DNA of 16,681 nucleotides from NCBI GenBank assembly GCA_026770585.1, contig MU647031.1, positions 87,007-103,687 on the forward strand, in the 5' to 3' direction. The translations under genes and the position numbers were made by a program. The notes beneath the pieces were generated by a model. It worked only from the letters and a program-made list of their open reading frames with translations, ran no database searches and was not told the origin of the DNA. The stretch's first letter is position 1; every line of letters begins with the position of its first letter. Positions 1 through 6,991 of this stretch are shown here, in pieces. Source of the stretch: Baffinella frigidus (lineage: Eukaryota > Cryptophyceae > Cryptomonadales > Baffinellaceae).

Positions 1-96
1 CGTCTCTCCTCCACCCGCCTCCTCCCCCGGCCGCGTCAGCCCCCCTTCGTCGAGCGAAGGCAGCACCATCAGCTTCCTCAGCACCATCAGTCTCCA

Positions 97-290
97 TGCC
101 ACCTGCCACGCCAGGTCGCGAGTAAGAATCAACTCGATTGCGAGAATTCGCCTTAAGTAAATTCTGCGAGAATTCGCGTAAAGTTGGTTCTGGAGATCAC
201 GTCAGCCCCTCGAGTGACAGCAGCACCCTCCGCAGCAGCCCCTTCAGCCTCCTGCATGCCGCCTGCCACGCCAGGTCGTAAGTAAGAATT
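97..290. repeat. Direct duplication with 160-bp spacing
   Basis: The motif CCTGCCACGCCAGGTCG occurs at about 102-118 and again at about 262-278, each followed by AGTAAGAAT and by AATTC/TTCTGGAG-type sequence. The two halves (about 97-256 and 257-345) are diverged copies of one unit. A related motif, CTCGAG(C/T)GA followed by GGCAGCACCCTCCG, recurs near 50, 211, 350 and 661, so the first 700 bases look built from shuffled copies of a small set of modules. The second copy contains GTAAGT, a splice-donor consensus, but no convincing exon precedes it. No gene is recognised. Confidence 0.6.
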
Positions 291-436
291 CACCTAAAGT
301 TGATTCTGGAGGTTCGCCTAAAGTGAATTCTGGAGATGACGTTCGACGCTCGAGCGAAGGCAGCACCCTCCGCCATGGTCCCTGTATCCAGTACATCCCT
401 AGGTGCCCTTAGAGCCTAGATACCCACAGGATAAGG

Positions 437-507
437 GGTTCCCAAGGGTTCTTGGGCTCGAGCCCAAGAACGGTTTTTGGGCTCGAGCCCAAGAACCCTT
501 GGGAACC
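437..507. repeat. Perfect 31-bp inverted repeat (foldback)
   Basis: Arms 437-467 and 477-507 are exact reverse complements around a 9-nt spacer. Each arm ends in a 16-bp palindrome of its own, TTGGGCTCGAGCCCAA, so the DNA could fold as one long hairpin or as two short cruciforms. It is immediately followed by a tandem duplication and a MITE A copy. It does not resemble a transcription terminator in this eukaryotic context. Confidence 0.85.
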
Positions 508-551
508 ACAGCCCATGCACCTCTCGTACACAGCCCATGCACCTCTCGTAC
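508..551. repeat. Two exact 22-bp tandem copies
   Basis: ACAGCCCATGCACCTCTCGT plus AC is present twice head to tail (508-529, 530-551). The second copy runs directly into the TA and left TIR of the MITE A copy at 551. Confidence 0.9.
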
Positions 552-650
552 AGGGGTACCTCGCTCATAAGAAACCGCCCCTCCCCCGGGACCCTACTGT
601 AGGACCACGCTTAGGGTCCTATGGTGGTCCTATGGTGGGGGTGCGAAAGA
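551..650 (+). mobile_element. MITE family A, copy 1 (left end only)
   Basis: It starts after TA (549-550) with the TIR CAGGGGTACCTCGCTCATAA, followed by GAAA and the family's internal segment containing CCCTACTGTAGGACC and GGTCCTATGGTGGTCCTA. The expected right TIR (TTATGAGCGAGGTACCCCTG) is not recognisable at the right side, where the sequence becomes GTGCGAAAGAGGGTGCTGCC, so this copy is decayed or truncated. See the complete copy at 12785-12902. Confidence 0.7.
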
Positions 651-724
651 GGGTGCTGCCTTCGCGAGGGCAGCACCCTCCGGCATGGCCCTTGCATCCA
701 GTACAGGAGGCTGTCCTTACTGCC

Positions 725-2055
725 GAGTAACCCTGGAGCCCAAACCCGGCTCACCCTCAACGCTTCCTCAAGGCGGGGTGGGGGTGGCGGCGCCGCGCGC
801 TTCGAGGCCAGGGGGCGCGTTTCGATGTCTCTCTCTTAAGGGTACATTTATCTCACCAGGTTGAAAAAACAGGTTACGAACATGATCGCTCAGACTCGCA
901 ACCTATTTTTTCTCCTGGAGGCTCCTTCTGGGGTTGTATCACCAGGTCTCTCACCCGTACAAGGCGCGGGACCGAGCGGCGCGGGCGTGCCTCTGCCCTC
1001 AACCCCTCAACCCTGCCCAAACCCTCACCCACCCATCAACGGTGCCTCTATCGAATCCTGAATGGTAGTGTGCCTGCCGGCGGGGCGGGCGTGGCTCTGT
1101 CCCAAACCCCCTTCAACCCTGGAGCCCAAACCCTACACCATTCACGCTAGCTGTAGGTGGAGCGCGCGTGAGAGCTGAGAGGGCGCGTTTCGATTCTCCC
1201 CACTGGTACATTTCTCTCCCGACACCTTGATTTCTCTCCCTACACCTTCAACGCTACCTGCCGGCGGGGCGGGCGGGGCGGCGCCGCGCGTGAGGGCAGC
1301 GATGCACGCCGAGATCCTCATGCGCGCGTTTCAATTTCGCATACTCCCTGCGCAGCACCCCCTCGACGGTTCTGCCGAGTCCGACTACGGAAGGGCAAGG
1401 TGCCGCGCGTGAGGGCTGCGATGCGCGCCGGCTATGCCGTGATCCAATCAATCCCAACGCTCCTAAACAGGTCTGTCCCCGGTAGATTCCTCTCCCTACA
1501 CCCTCCCCGCTACCTGTAGGCGGGGCGGGCGTGGCTCTGTCCCAAAACCCCTTCAGCCCTGGAGCCCAAACCCTACACCCTTAACGGTAGCTGTAGGCGG
1601 GGCGGGCGTAGCGGCGGCGGGCGTAGGAGCTGCGATGCGTGCCGGCTATGCCGAGATCGAATCAATCCTAACGGTCCTAAACAGGTCCTAACGGTCCTAA
1701 AAAGGTCCCCGGTAGATTTATCTCCCCACACCTTCACCGCTACCTGGCGGGGCGGGCGTCCGGGCGTGTCGAGTGAGGGCTGCGATGCGCGCCGCGTGGC
1801 CAGGTCAGGTCAGGAACGAGCCCCATTTCTCAGAAAATGAACTTTTATGCTATCTTAGGCATGATGTTTATCCCAAAATAGCATCCCCCACCCATAAGAT
1901 GTCACAAAAAGGCAACAAAAATCGGGAAATGTTGGATCCGTGCCTGACCTGACCTCACTGTTTTCCGCGCGGAGCCCATTTCGACAATACCTGGCGGGGC
2001 GGGCGTGCGAGCGTGTCGAGTGAGGGCTGCGATGCGCGCCGCGTGGCCAAGTGCG
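725..2055. repeat. GC-rich degenerate higher-order repeat block
   Basis: Modules recur in similar order: GGTA(C/G)ATTT(A/C)TCTCCC, CTACCTG..GGCGGGGCGGGCG, CCCTGGAGCCCAAACCC, GTGAGGGC(T)GCGATGC(A/G)CGCCG, and AATCAATCC(C/T)AACG..CCTAAACAGGTC. Copies of the GGCGGGGCGGGCG module lie near 1079, 1262, 1519, 1597, 1746 and 1993. The clearest pair is 1741-1802 and 1988-2049, about 62 bp with few differences. Open frames in this block lack any domain-like sequence and I treat them as chance. The block ends where the TTAGGGG array starts. Confidence 0.7.
1802..1955. mobile_element. Foldback/MITE-like element, 13-bp TIR
   Basis: AGGTCAGGTCAGG at 1802-1814 is exactly inverted at 1943-1955. The 154-bp interior is AT-richer than its GC-rich surroundings and contains TGCTAT...ATAGCA as an inner inverted pair. 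It sits directly after the first copy of the 62-bp direct repeat and before the second. No target-site duplication is certain. The compositional contrast supports an insertion. Confidence 0.6.
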
Positions 2056-2080
2056 TCCGCCTCCAGCGCCCCGGAGTGCT

Positions 2081-2236
2081 GTAGGGGGTTGGGGTTAGGG
2101 GTTAGGCGTGAGGGGTTAGGGGTTAGGGGTTAGGGGTTAGGGGTTAGGGGTTAGGGGTTATGGGTTAGGGGTTAGGGGTTAGGGGTTAGGGGTTATGGGT
2201 TAGGGGTTAGGGGTTAGGGGTTAGGGGTTAGGGTTT
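2081..2236 (+). repeat. Interstitial telomere-like array, TTAGGGG
   Basis: About twenty near-perfect copies of GGGGTTA, with occasional variants (GGCGTGA, GGGTTAT). The G-rich strand is the + strand. The sequence just before (CGCCCCGG.GTGCTGTA.GGG at about 2068-2086) recurs at about 2432-2453, again leading into GGGTTTAGGGG, so a module seems to have been copied together with its telomere-like tail. Confidence 0.9.
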
Positions 2237-2239
2237 TCC

Positions 2240-2311
2240 AACCTAATCTCGGCATTCCGCATCAAGCTGTATTGCATACGGGAGCACCCTACGGAATGCC
2301 GTAATCAGGTT
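2240..2311. repeat. 72-bp imperfect hairpin after telomere-like array
   Basis: AACCTAATCTCGGCATTCCG (2240-2259) is inverted at 2292-2311 with three mismatches. It abuts the end of the TTAGGGG array. It may be a small foldback element. No internal gene. Confidence 0.6.
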
Positions 2312-2568
2312 GACGCCGGAATCAGGTCGTCCGCCCTCACCTCTAGTGGTGAGGGAGTGCTGTATGGCCTCCCGACCTCTCGAGGTCTTTTCTGAGGGTA
2401 ATAATGAAGAAGGAGATGAAGAAGCAGAGCCGCCCCGGTGTGCTGTACGGGTTTAGGGGTTTAGAGTTTTGCAGGTTGGCGGCACACGTCCGGCACATTT
2501 CAGGTGACAATGGTCGGGTAACCTCACGTATTCAGATCTAGATATTTTTGTTGGGATGGAGGGGTTCA
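2312..2568. other. No gene seen; short dispersed repeat
   Basis: A module resembling TCGAGGTCTTTTCTGAGGG followed by AATAA.GAAGAAG occurs here (about 2378-2412) and again at about 3940-3977. Nothing else is recognised. Confidence 0.4.
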
Positions 2569-2569
2569 T

Positions 2570-2714
2570 CCGGGAACATGTTTGATTTAAAAGAAAATGG
2601 CCTATCAAACCGGATTCTGGCCCTAATCAAATTTACTTAGGGCCCTAATTAACTTTCGTCCAACTCCTATGAAAAAATAGGGAATCATTTTCTTCTAAAT
2701 TAAACATGTCCCGG
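2570..2714. mobile_element. MITE-like element with about 30-bp TIRs
   Basis: Left end CCGGGAACATGTTTGATTT followed by AAAAGAAAATGG is matched in inverse orientation by ATCATTTTCTTC followed by TAAATTAAACATGTCCCGG at the right end, with a few mismatches and a one-base indel. The element is about 145 bp, AT-rich and has no ORF. No clear target-site duplication is visible. Confidence 0.75.
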
Positions 2715-2944
2715 GCTTAGCGTGCAGGGGCCTGAACCACTCGAGGCCCGGAAACGGACGGTTTTTGGATCCAACTTCTTCCTCAAAGTCAACTTTCAGG
2801 CCATCTGGTCACGTTCCTGACCGAAACGATGTCAGGAATCTATTTCAAATATCACGTATGTATCACATCGCTGGCTAACTATCCCCAGCGCTCCACCACA
2901 CAGCGGACTTCGAAGGGGTTTCTGAATAACCCTTAAGCGTTAAG

Positions 2945-3057
2945 ACCTACGACCCTACGGTAGGCAACCCGTAGGGGCATTGGGGGGCTCCTACGGATAA
3001 GGTAACGGAAACTCGGCCCGAAATGGGCCGAGAATGCCTTCGTAGCCCGCAGTGTGG
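2945..3057 (+). mobile_element. MITE family B, copy 1
   Basis: A 113-bp unit shared with 9519-9633 (opposite strand) and 16162-16336. Order of conserved parts: CCCTACGGTAGGCAACCCG, TAGGGGCAT, CTACGGATAAGGTAACGGAAA, an internal hairpin, CTTCGTAGCCCGC and GTGTGG. In this copy the hairpin CTCGGCCC/GGGCCGAG (about 3014-3034) is perfect. Terminal inverted repeats are not obvious, so it may not be a classic TIR element. Confidence 0.75.
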
Positions 3058-3073
3058 TCTACCTATACTCTCC

Positions 3074-3260
3074 ATGGCGGAGGAGGAAGCAATCGGTTCT
3101 AAGCCCACCGTGCCTGCTACGAACCATACAACCACCTGAGAACAACTTTCAGAAAGAGTCCCTCTTCTGGCCTAACTTGGACGGGACTGGAGGGCTGCTA
3201 ACGAACATCCAATGGGTTCTGTTTCTGTGCGGAGTTTTCGGACTGGCAGCAGCCTTTTAA
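3074..3260 (+). pseudogene. Possible small membrane protein gene, broken by a +1 frameshift
   Basis: ATG at 3074 (context TCCATGGCG) opens a 21-codon frame starting MAEEEAIGSKPTVPATN that stops with TGA at 3137-3139. One base over, a second frame runs from about 3138 (ENNFQKESLFWPNLDG) to TAA at 3258-3260 and ends in a hydrophobic segment, NIQWVLFLCGVFGLAAAF, long enough for one membrane helix. One extra base near 3137, or a spliced junction, would explain the shift. Taken together this would be a protein of about 60 residues with a charged N-terminus and a single C-terminal helix. I do not recognise the family. It could also be the last exon of a larger gene. It follows a MITE B copy directly, so any promoter would lie inside the element. 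Confidence is limited by the short length. Confidence 0.3.
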
Positions 3261-3427
3261 ATGACCTTGCACTTTCCAACGATCGCGACGGAGGAATATG
3301 CGAGACTTAATCACAACCAATGCGTATGACCAAGCTGAATATTTTGGGGTTGCTACGCGTCTCTCGTACCTGTAGGGTCGCGGAGGTGATGGCGAGCGAT
3401 CGCCTGATGCTGCGCGCTGCCTCGCCT
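3261..3427. other. Unassigned spacer
   Basis: Non-repetitive sequence between the possible membrane-protein gene and the GA microsatellite. It contains no convincing ORF or hairpin. Confidence 0.3.
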
Positions 3428-3525
3428 GAGAGAGAGCGCGAGAGAGAGTGTGTGTGAGTGAGAGGAGAGAGAGAGAGCGAGAGAGAGCGAGAGAGAGCGA
3501 GAGAGAGAGTGAGCGCGAGAGTGAG

Positions 3526-3558
<33 letters not shown>
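3428..3558. repeat. (GA)n-rich microsatellite
   Basis: About 130 bases of GA/GAGC/GTGTGAG repeats ending in a pure (GA) run at about 3530-3558. Frames read through it on either strand give only low-complexity Ser/Leu/Arg/Glu protein, so these frames are not called as genes. Confidence 0.9.
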
Positions 3559-3561
<3 letters not shown>

Positions 3562-3692
3562 GCCGCAGATCTTGTTGGTTCGTCACTTTGAAAAAGCCGC
3601 AGGGATCGTTCCGGGATCTCGCTCCGAGGCGGGCCCACCGAAGCTGACTGTAAAGGACGCGAGGGGGAAGACTGAGGACGAGCGCTGCTTGC

Positions 3693-3871
3693 CCACACGA
3701 GGCTATCTATGCGAACAGAATAAATGTCGAGTGTAAATGCGTGTAGTAATTTTCATTTCTTGGGTCACGTAACCGCACGCTCACCGTGCAATTGCTGACT
3801 TTTGGTGTGTTTCCTGGGCAATAATCCAATAATTGACTTGTGAATCTGTTCGCATGGATAGCCTCGTGTGG
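3693..3871. mobile_element. MITE-like element with about 28-bp TIRs
   Basis: CCACACGAGGCTATC.ATGCG followed by AACAGA at the left end is inverted at the right end (TCTGTTCGCAT followed by GATAGCCTCGTGTGG). The element is 179 bp. Inside lies GTGTAGTAATTTTCATTTC (about 3741-3759), one arm of the motif found in both arms of the 5530-5625 element, suggesting a chimeric or related element. No ORF belongs to it. Confidence 0.75.
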
Positions 3872-4301
3872 AGTGGGGGGCTTAGTTCGAGCCCTCTCTG
3901 GAGCTGCTTGCGCTCATGATCGCGGGGCCTCTCGAGTATCATCGAGGTTTTTTCTGAGGGCAATAAAGAAGAAGAAGCGTTGCCGCATCCCACGCAAGAG
4001 TGCTGGACTGACCTGGGAAAACAAGTCAGTTCACACGGAATTTGTACCAAATTTCTGAAAGTTCGATTTTTTAAATCTCAATCGTATGCGAGAGGGGCCT
4101 ATTTAAAACCGAGATGTAGCCTTTGTGTGGTAACTTGCATTGCCTTTGGAGCCCTTCTATGCGAAATTAGGCCAGATGCAGGTTGGAACACCCTTTCCTG
4201 GTACATGTGTTTACAACCCCACATGTAAACAGGCTCCTCCAGCATTCTCTAGTGGTTGCAGGGACTGTGGCTGACGAAAATCTCAATGGTCCAGACAGTC
4301 A
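3872..4301. other. No gene supported
   Basis: Short open frames exist on both strands (for example + 3980-4228 with a cysteine-rich end) but none carries a recognisable domain, and codon use is unremarkable. The second copy of the TTTTCTGAGGG/GAAGAAG module is at about 3940-3977. Confidence 0.35.
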
Positions 4302-4355
4302 GTCAAGGTCCAAACCCTGACCTCTAATGTCAAGGTCTGAACCCCAACCTCCATT
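4302..4355. repeat. Two 27-bp tandem copies
   Basis: GTCAAGGTC..AACCC..ACCTC.A.T occurs at 4302-4328 and 4329-4355 with about five differences. Confidence 0.7.
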
Positions 4356-4383
4356 GCAAAAGAGTAAACTCCGCCCGGTGCAA

Positions 4384-4481
4384 TCAAAAGTGGACAGCCG
4401 CCGTTCTACGCGGGAGGGTTATGGCATTTAAAAAGCCCCAACGCATTTTTAAAATTTGTAACACAATCATCCACTTTTGGA
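4384..4481. repeat. Foldback with TCAAAAGTGGA ends
   Basis: TCAAAAGTGGA at 4384-4394 is inverted as TCCACTTTTGGA at 4470-4481. Nearer the centre, TTTAAAAA and TTTTTAAA form a second inverted pair. The 11-mer is also part of the MITE C consensus (ATCAAAAGTGGATGTT). Confidence 0.5.
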
Positions 4482-4614
4482 GAGAATGTGAAGAAAAAAA
4501 TAACTTCAGACTATAGATGGCTGCACCGGAGAGGTGCGCGGTTACCTAGATAGACCTAGTAGTGCTCCCGGGTAGTTTGGATCACGCATCTCCAGGCTTC
4601 GGAGTAACATAACA

Positions 4615-4666
4615 ATAAAAAGACGGGCAGTGACCGAGCGTGCCGCGCGCCCCAGCGCTCCCATCA
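4615..4666 (-). repeat. Copy of the end of the minus-strand exon-like core (52 bp exact)
   Basis: Bases 4615-4666 are identical to 4867-4918. On the minus strand this is the downstream end of the exon-like core at 4867-5138. The flanks differ at once on both sides, so only this short piece was copied. Confidence 0.9.
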
Positions 4667-4866
4667 GTTGACTGCACGCGCTCAGCGAGCGACGCCATGG
4701 AAGGGAGAAGCCCGGGCAGTGCCTACCGCCTTCGTGGGGGAGGGCGCCCCCCTCTGCTAAGCGAAGGGGGGATCTCTGCTACCACTGGGGGAGAGCTCTC
4801 GTGAAACGGGTGGGTCATGGAGTCAGTAAAGTTGACTGGACGACAACTTTTGGCTTCGTCTGTACG

Positions 4867-5138
4867 ATAAAAAGACGGGCAGTGACCGAGCGTGCCGCGC
4901 GCCCCAGCGCTCCCATCAACCAAAAGCGCCCCCACCTCTGCCCCGGCCGGCACCCCCAGCACCACCCCTGCCGCAGACGCCAGGACGAGCGCCGGGCCGC
5001 TGCACACTTGCGACACCACGCCGGGGCCTTGCAGCCGCACCGCTCCCCCCATCTCGCGCCCCCCCCCCACGCTGAATGCGCTGGTGCTGTCGGGGGCGCT
5101 CCTGTCGGAGGTGCGGGCGCCCAGCGGCAGCGCCCAGG
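4867..5138 (-). pseudogene. Exon-like coding fragment, possibly beta-propeller-like
   Basis: On the minus strand an open frame reads WALPLGARTSDRSAPDSTSA, then, after about ten further residues, GAVRLQGPGVVSQVCSGPAL, then a run rich in Val/Leu/Gly ending VGALLVDGSAGARG. Third codon positions are almost all G or C, and the alternating hydrophobic/Gly-rich pattern suggests beta strands. At its upstream side the minus strand has GTGCAG immediately before CCTGGG, a possible splice acceptor (exon starting at 5138). No start codon or clear donor is visible. Both ends are separately duplicated nearby (52 bp at 4615-4666; 66 bp at 5298-5363; 39 bp at 5663-5701), which points to a scrambled gene fragment. 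It could alternatively be a later exon of the minus-strand gene at 10712-11476. I do not recognise the family. Confidence 0.35.
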
Positions 5139-5160
5139 CTGCACCTGTGCCACGCCAGAA
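5095..5160. repeat. Exon-edge duplication, copy 1
   Basis: GGCGCTCCTGTCGGAG to CACGCCAGAA. It is matched by 5298-5363 (66 bp, few mismatches) and partly by 5663-5701. It overlaps the upstream edge of the exon-like core and leads into MITE C copy 1. Confidence 0.85.
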
Positions 5161-5263
5161 CCAACACTTTTGACATCTTTCAAGGCAAACCCCTTGAATC
5201 CTTAAGTCAACCACGTCCGATCTTACGTGGATAAGGCGTCGGTTTCCCTCGATGAGTCTGGCA
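5151..5263 (-). mobile_element. MITE family C, copy 1
   Basis: Ends CCACGCCAGA (about 5150-5159) and TCTGGCATGG (about 5257-5266) are inverted relative to each other. The interior (ATCTTACGTGGATAAGGCG, GTCAACCACGT, TTCAAGG...CCTTGAA) is the reverse complement of the interiors at 5690-5800 and 10555-10685. The orientation of the interior is therefore flipped relative to its flanking exon-edge sequence when compared with copy 3. Confidence 0.75.
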
Positions 5264-5297
5264 TGGGCTAGGCGTATCCGTTTTTCACGGGAAGAGA

Positions 5298-5395
5298 GGC
5301 GCTCCTGTCGGAGCTGCGCGCGCTCAGCGGCAGCGCCCAGGCTGCTCCTGTACCGCGCCAGAATCGTTCAGGGAAACCGACTCCTTATCCAAAAA
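5298..5395 (+). repeat. Exon-edge duplication copy 2 plus truncated MITE C
   Basis: 5298-5363 repeats 5095-5160. It continues into GTTCAGGGAAACCGACTCC and TTATCC, the left part of the MITE C interior, then breaks off into AAAAAAAGCGGTGGG. Confidence 0.75.
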
Positions 5396-5398
5396 AAG

Positions 5399-5451
5399 CG
5401 GTGGGTCCTCTTGTAATCAAAGGAGGGGGCAATGACGTCCTCTCCGATGTG
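5399..5451. repeat. About 53-bp direct repeat, copy 1
   Basis: GCGGTGGGTCCTCTTGTAAT then C(AA/GG)AGGAGGG.GCAAT..CGTCCTCTCCGAT. The second copy is at 5889-5940. Both copies follow DNA of the MITE C region. Confidence 0.85.
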
Positions 5452-5510
5452 GCAGAACCCATGCTGCTTCTGTATGCCCGCCACACGAAGATGAGAGGAG
5501 GGTATCTTTA

Positions 5511-5643
5511 TTCGGGGAAACCTATTTTTCTTTCATTTCCTGGCAACGAAAATTACTACACAAATACTTTAATATTACTAGTAAGAACGAATTGTGTAGT
5601 AATTTTCGTTGCCAGGAAATGAAAGACAAATCTGGCTCCCCGG
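5511..5643 (+). mobile_element. Foldback element with TAATATTAC in the loop, copy 1
   Basis: Perfect 34-bp arms lie at 5530-5563 and 5592-5625 (left arm begins CTTTCATTTCCTGGCAACG and ends TACTACACAA). Weaker pairing extends outward to CGGGGA/TCCCCG. The 28-nt loop contains TAATATTAC at 5570-5578, the nonanucleotide that marks rolling-circle nicking sites of geminiviruses and many CRESS-DNA replicons, overlapping TTACTAGTAA. The element at 9742-9889 shares the inner arm (ATTACTAC.C), the loop core and the nonanucleotide. There is no Rep-like ORF inside. It may be a simple MITE with a chance 9-mer. Confidence 0.75.
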
Positions 5644-5662
5644 ATGAGTACGTGTACACATC

Positions 5663-5800
5663 CAGCGGCAGCACCCAGGCTGTACCTGTACCACGCCAGA
5701 ATGATTCAGAGAAACCGACGCCTTATCCACGACAGATCTGACGTGGTTGACTTGAGAGTTCAAGGGGTTTCCCTTGAAATATATCAAAAGTGGATGTTTC
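5663..5800 (+). mobile_element. Exon-edge duplication copy 3 plus MITE family C, copy 2
   Basis: 5663-5701 repeats the exon-edge sequence (CAGCGGCAGC.CCCAGGCTG). From TACCACGCCAGA (about 5689) onward it is MITE C: AAACCGACGCCTTATCCACG, GACGTGGTTGACTT, the 8-bp-stem hairpin TTCAAGGGGTTTCCCTTGAA (5759-5778) and ATCAAAAGTGGATGTT. The right TIR is not preserved. Confidence 0.75.
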
Positions 5801-5846
5801 GATCCACCGGTTTCGACCCCCCTGCGTTTCTGTGGTCGAAGCCTAG

Positions 5847-5881
5847 CTCTGTCTCAGTTTGAGTTTTTGACTGAGACAGAG
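5847..5881. repeat. 12-bp-stem hairpin
   Basis: CTCTGTCTCAGT and ACTGAGACAGAG flank an 11-nt T-rich loop. The left half contains the module GCTCTGTCTCAGT that also precedes the hairpins near 7391 and 7701. Confidence 0.8.
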
Positions 5882-5888
5882 GTAGCAA

Positions 5889-5940
5889 GCGGTGGGTCCT
5901 CTTGTAATCGGAGGAGGGAGCAATCTCGTCCTCTCCGATC
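5889..5940. repeat. About 53-bp direct repeat, copy 2
   Basis: Match to 5399-5451 (see there). Confidence 0.85.
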
Positions 5941-6275
5941 AACCTAACCCTGTGATGTCACACATGATGTCACACATTCCTACTATCACATTTCAGGCAA
6001 ACCCGCCACATCTACATTCCCCGAAATCCAGGCCAACGCCCCGCGCCCCTCCAACACCCTGGAACACCCCCCTCAATACCCCCCCTCCCCCCCCCCAAAA
6101 AAAGCCCTGGAAGAACAAACTTCCCGGCGGTGAGGGGGCGCGGGAGGACCTGCACACACCCCGACGAGGGCGTGGGTCCGCGGCACCCCCACGGCACACA
6201 CTGCCTCTAGCGGGGCGCCAAACGAGCCGAGCCGCTCCACGACAAGCCCCCCGCTCCGCCCCGCTCCACCCCCCT
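5941..6275. other. C-rich stretch with no supported gene
   Basis: Contains a 12-bp tandem duplication GATGTCACACAT (about 5954-5977) and long C-rich runs up to the telomere-like array at 6276. A similar C-rich run (CCCCCCTGGTTGAGGGTTTG) also precedes the array at 8118, so both arrays begin with the same junction type. Long open frames here are proline/arginine-rich by composition. Confidence 0.5.
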
Positions 6276-6530
6276 GGGTTGAGATTAGGGTTGAGGGTTT
6301 GGAGGTTTGGGGTTTGGGGTTTGGGGTTTGGGGTTTGGGGTTTGGGGTTTGGAGGTTGGGGGTTGGGGGTTGGGGTTTCGGGTTTGGGGTTGAGGGTTCG
6401 GGGTTTAGGGTTCGGGGTTTAGGGTTTGGGGATTAGGGTTTGGGGTTTAGGGTTTGGGGTTTAGGGTTTGGGGTTTAGGGTGTGGGGTTTAGGGTTTGGG
6501 GTTTGGGGTTTTGGGGTTTAGGGTTAAGGC
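6276..6530 (+). repeat. Telomere-like array, mainly TTTGGGG/TTTAGGG
   Basis: Seven-base units, mostly GGGTTTG with GGGTTTA, GGGTTGA and GGGTTCG variants. G-strand on +. Reading it as protein gives a Gly/Phe/Trp/Leu repeat, which should not be annotated as a gene. Confidence 0.95.
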
Positions 6531-6568
6531 TCTTGTCCATTGGAGAGGCCGTCAGCTTAGAGTTCTAG

Positions 6569-6942
6569 GTTTCGAGTTTCGGGGTTTGGTTTCGGGGTTC
6601 GGGTTGTGTTCTCGGGTTTCGGGTTTTAGTTTCGGGGTTCGGGTTGTGGTTTCGGGTTTTGGTTTCGGGTTCCGGATTTCGGGTTTCGTGTTTTTGTTTC
6701 GGGTTTTGGTTTCAGGGTTTTGGTTTCGGGGTTCGGGTTGTGGTTTCGGATTTCGTGTTTTGGTTTCGGGGTGTGGTTTCGGGGTCCGGGTTCGCACTTG
6801 GACAGCGTTGCTGCCGCGCGGGTTTTCGTTTCGGATTTCGGGGTGTGTTTTCGGGTTTCGGGTTTCGGGTTTCGGGTTTTGGTTTCGGGGAGTGGTGTTG
6901 GGGTTCGGGTTCGCGCCTGGATGGCGTTACTGCCGCGCGGCG
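6569..6942 (+). repeat. Telomere-derived array, TTTCGGG type with higher-order repeat
   Basis: Degenerate GGTTTCG/GGGTTTC units. Two larger copies include a non-telomeric tail: GGGTTCGC.CTGGA.(A/G)GCGTT followed by .CTGCCGCGCGG at about 6788-6820 and 6903-6937, spaced about 115 bp apart. Confidence 0.85.
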
Positions 6943-6991
6943 GAGCAGGAGGATCATCCCCGCGGAGCGAGACTAGCCACGCCGCGCCCCT

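Noticed and set aside
437-507. Intrinsic transcription terminator
   Set aside because: Arms are 31 bp with no terminal T tract and no adjacent gene; eukaryotic context.
3198-3698. 166-codon minus frame with a Ser/Leu/Arg repeat
   Set aside because: Its core is the GA microsatellite read on the other strand.
3870-3905. tRNA gene suggested by AGTTCGAGCCC (B-box-like)
   Set aside because: No A-box or acceptor-stem pairing at the right distance; part lies in a MITE terminus.
4723-5214. Full 163-codon minus frame as one gene
   Set aside because: Its first part is MITE C DNA and its last part is non-coding-like; only the middle shows coding character, so an exon fragment is called instead.
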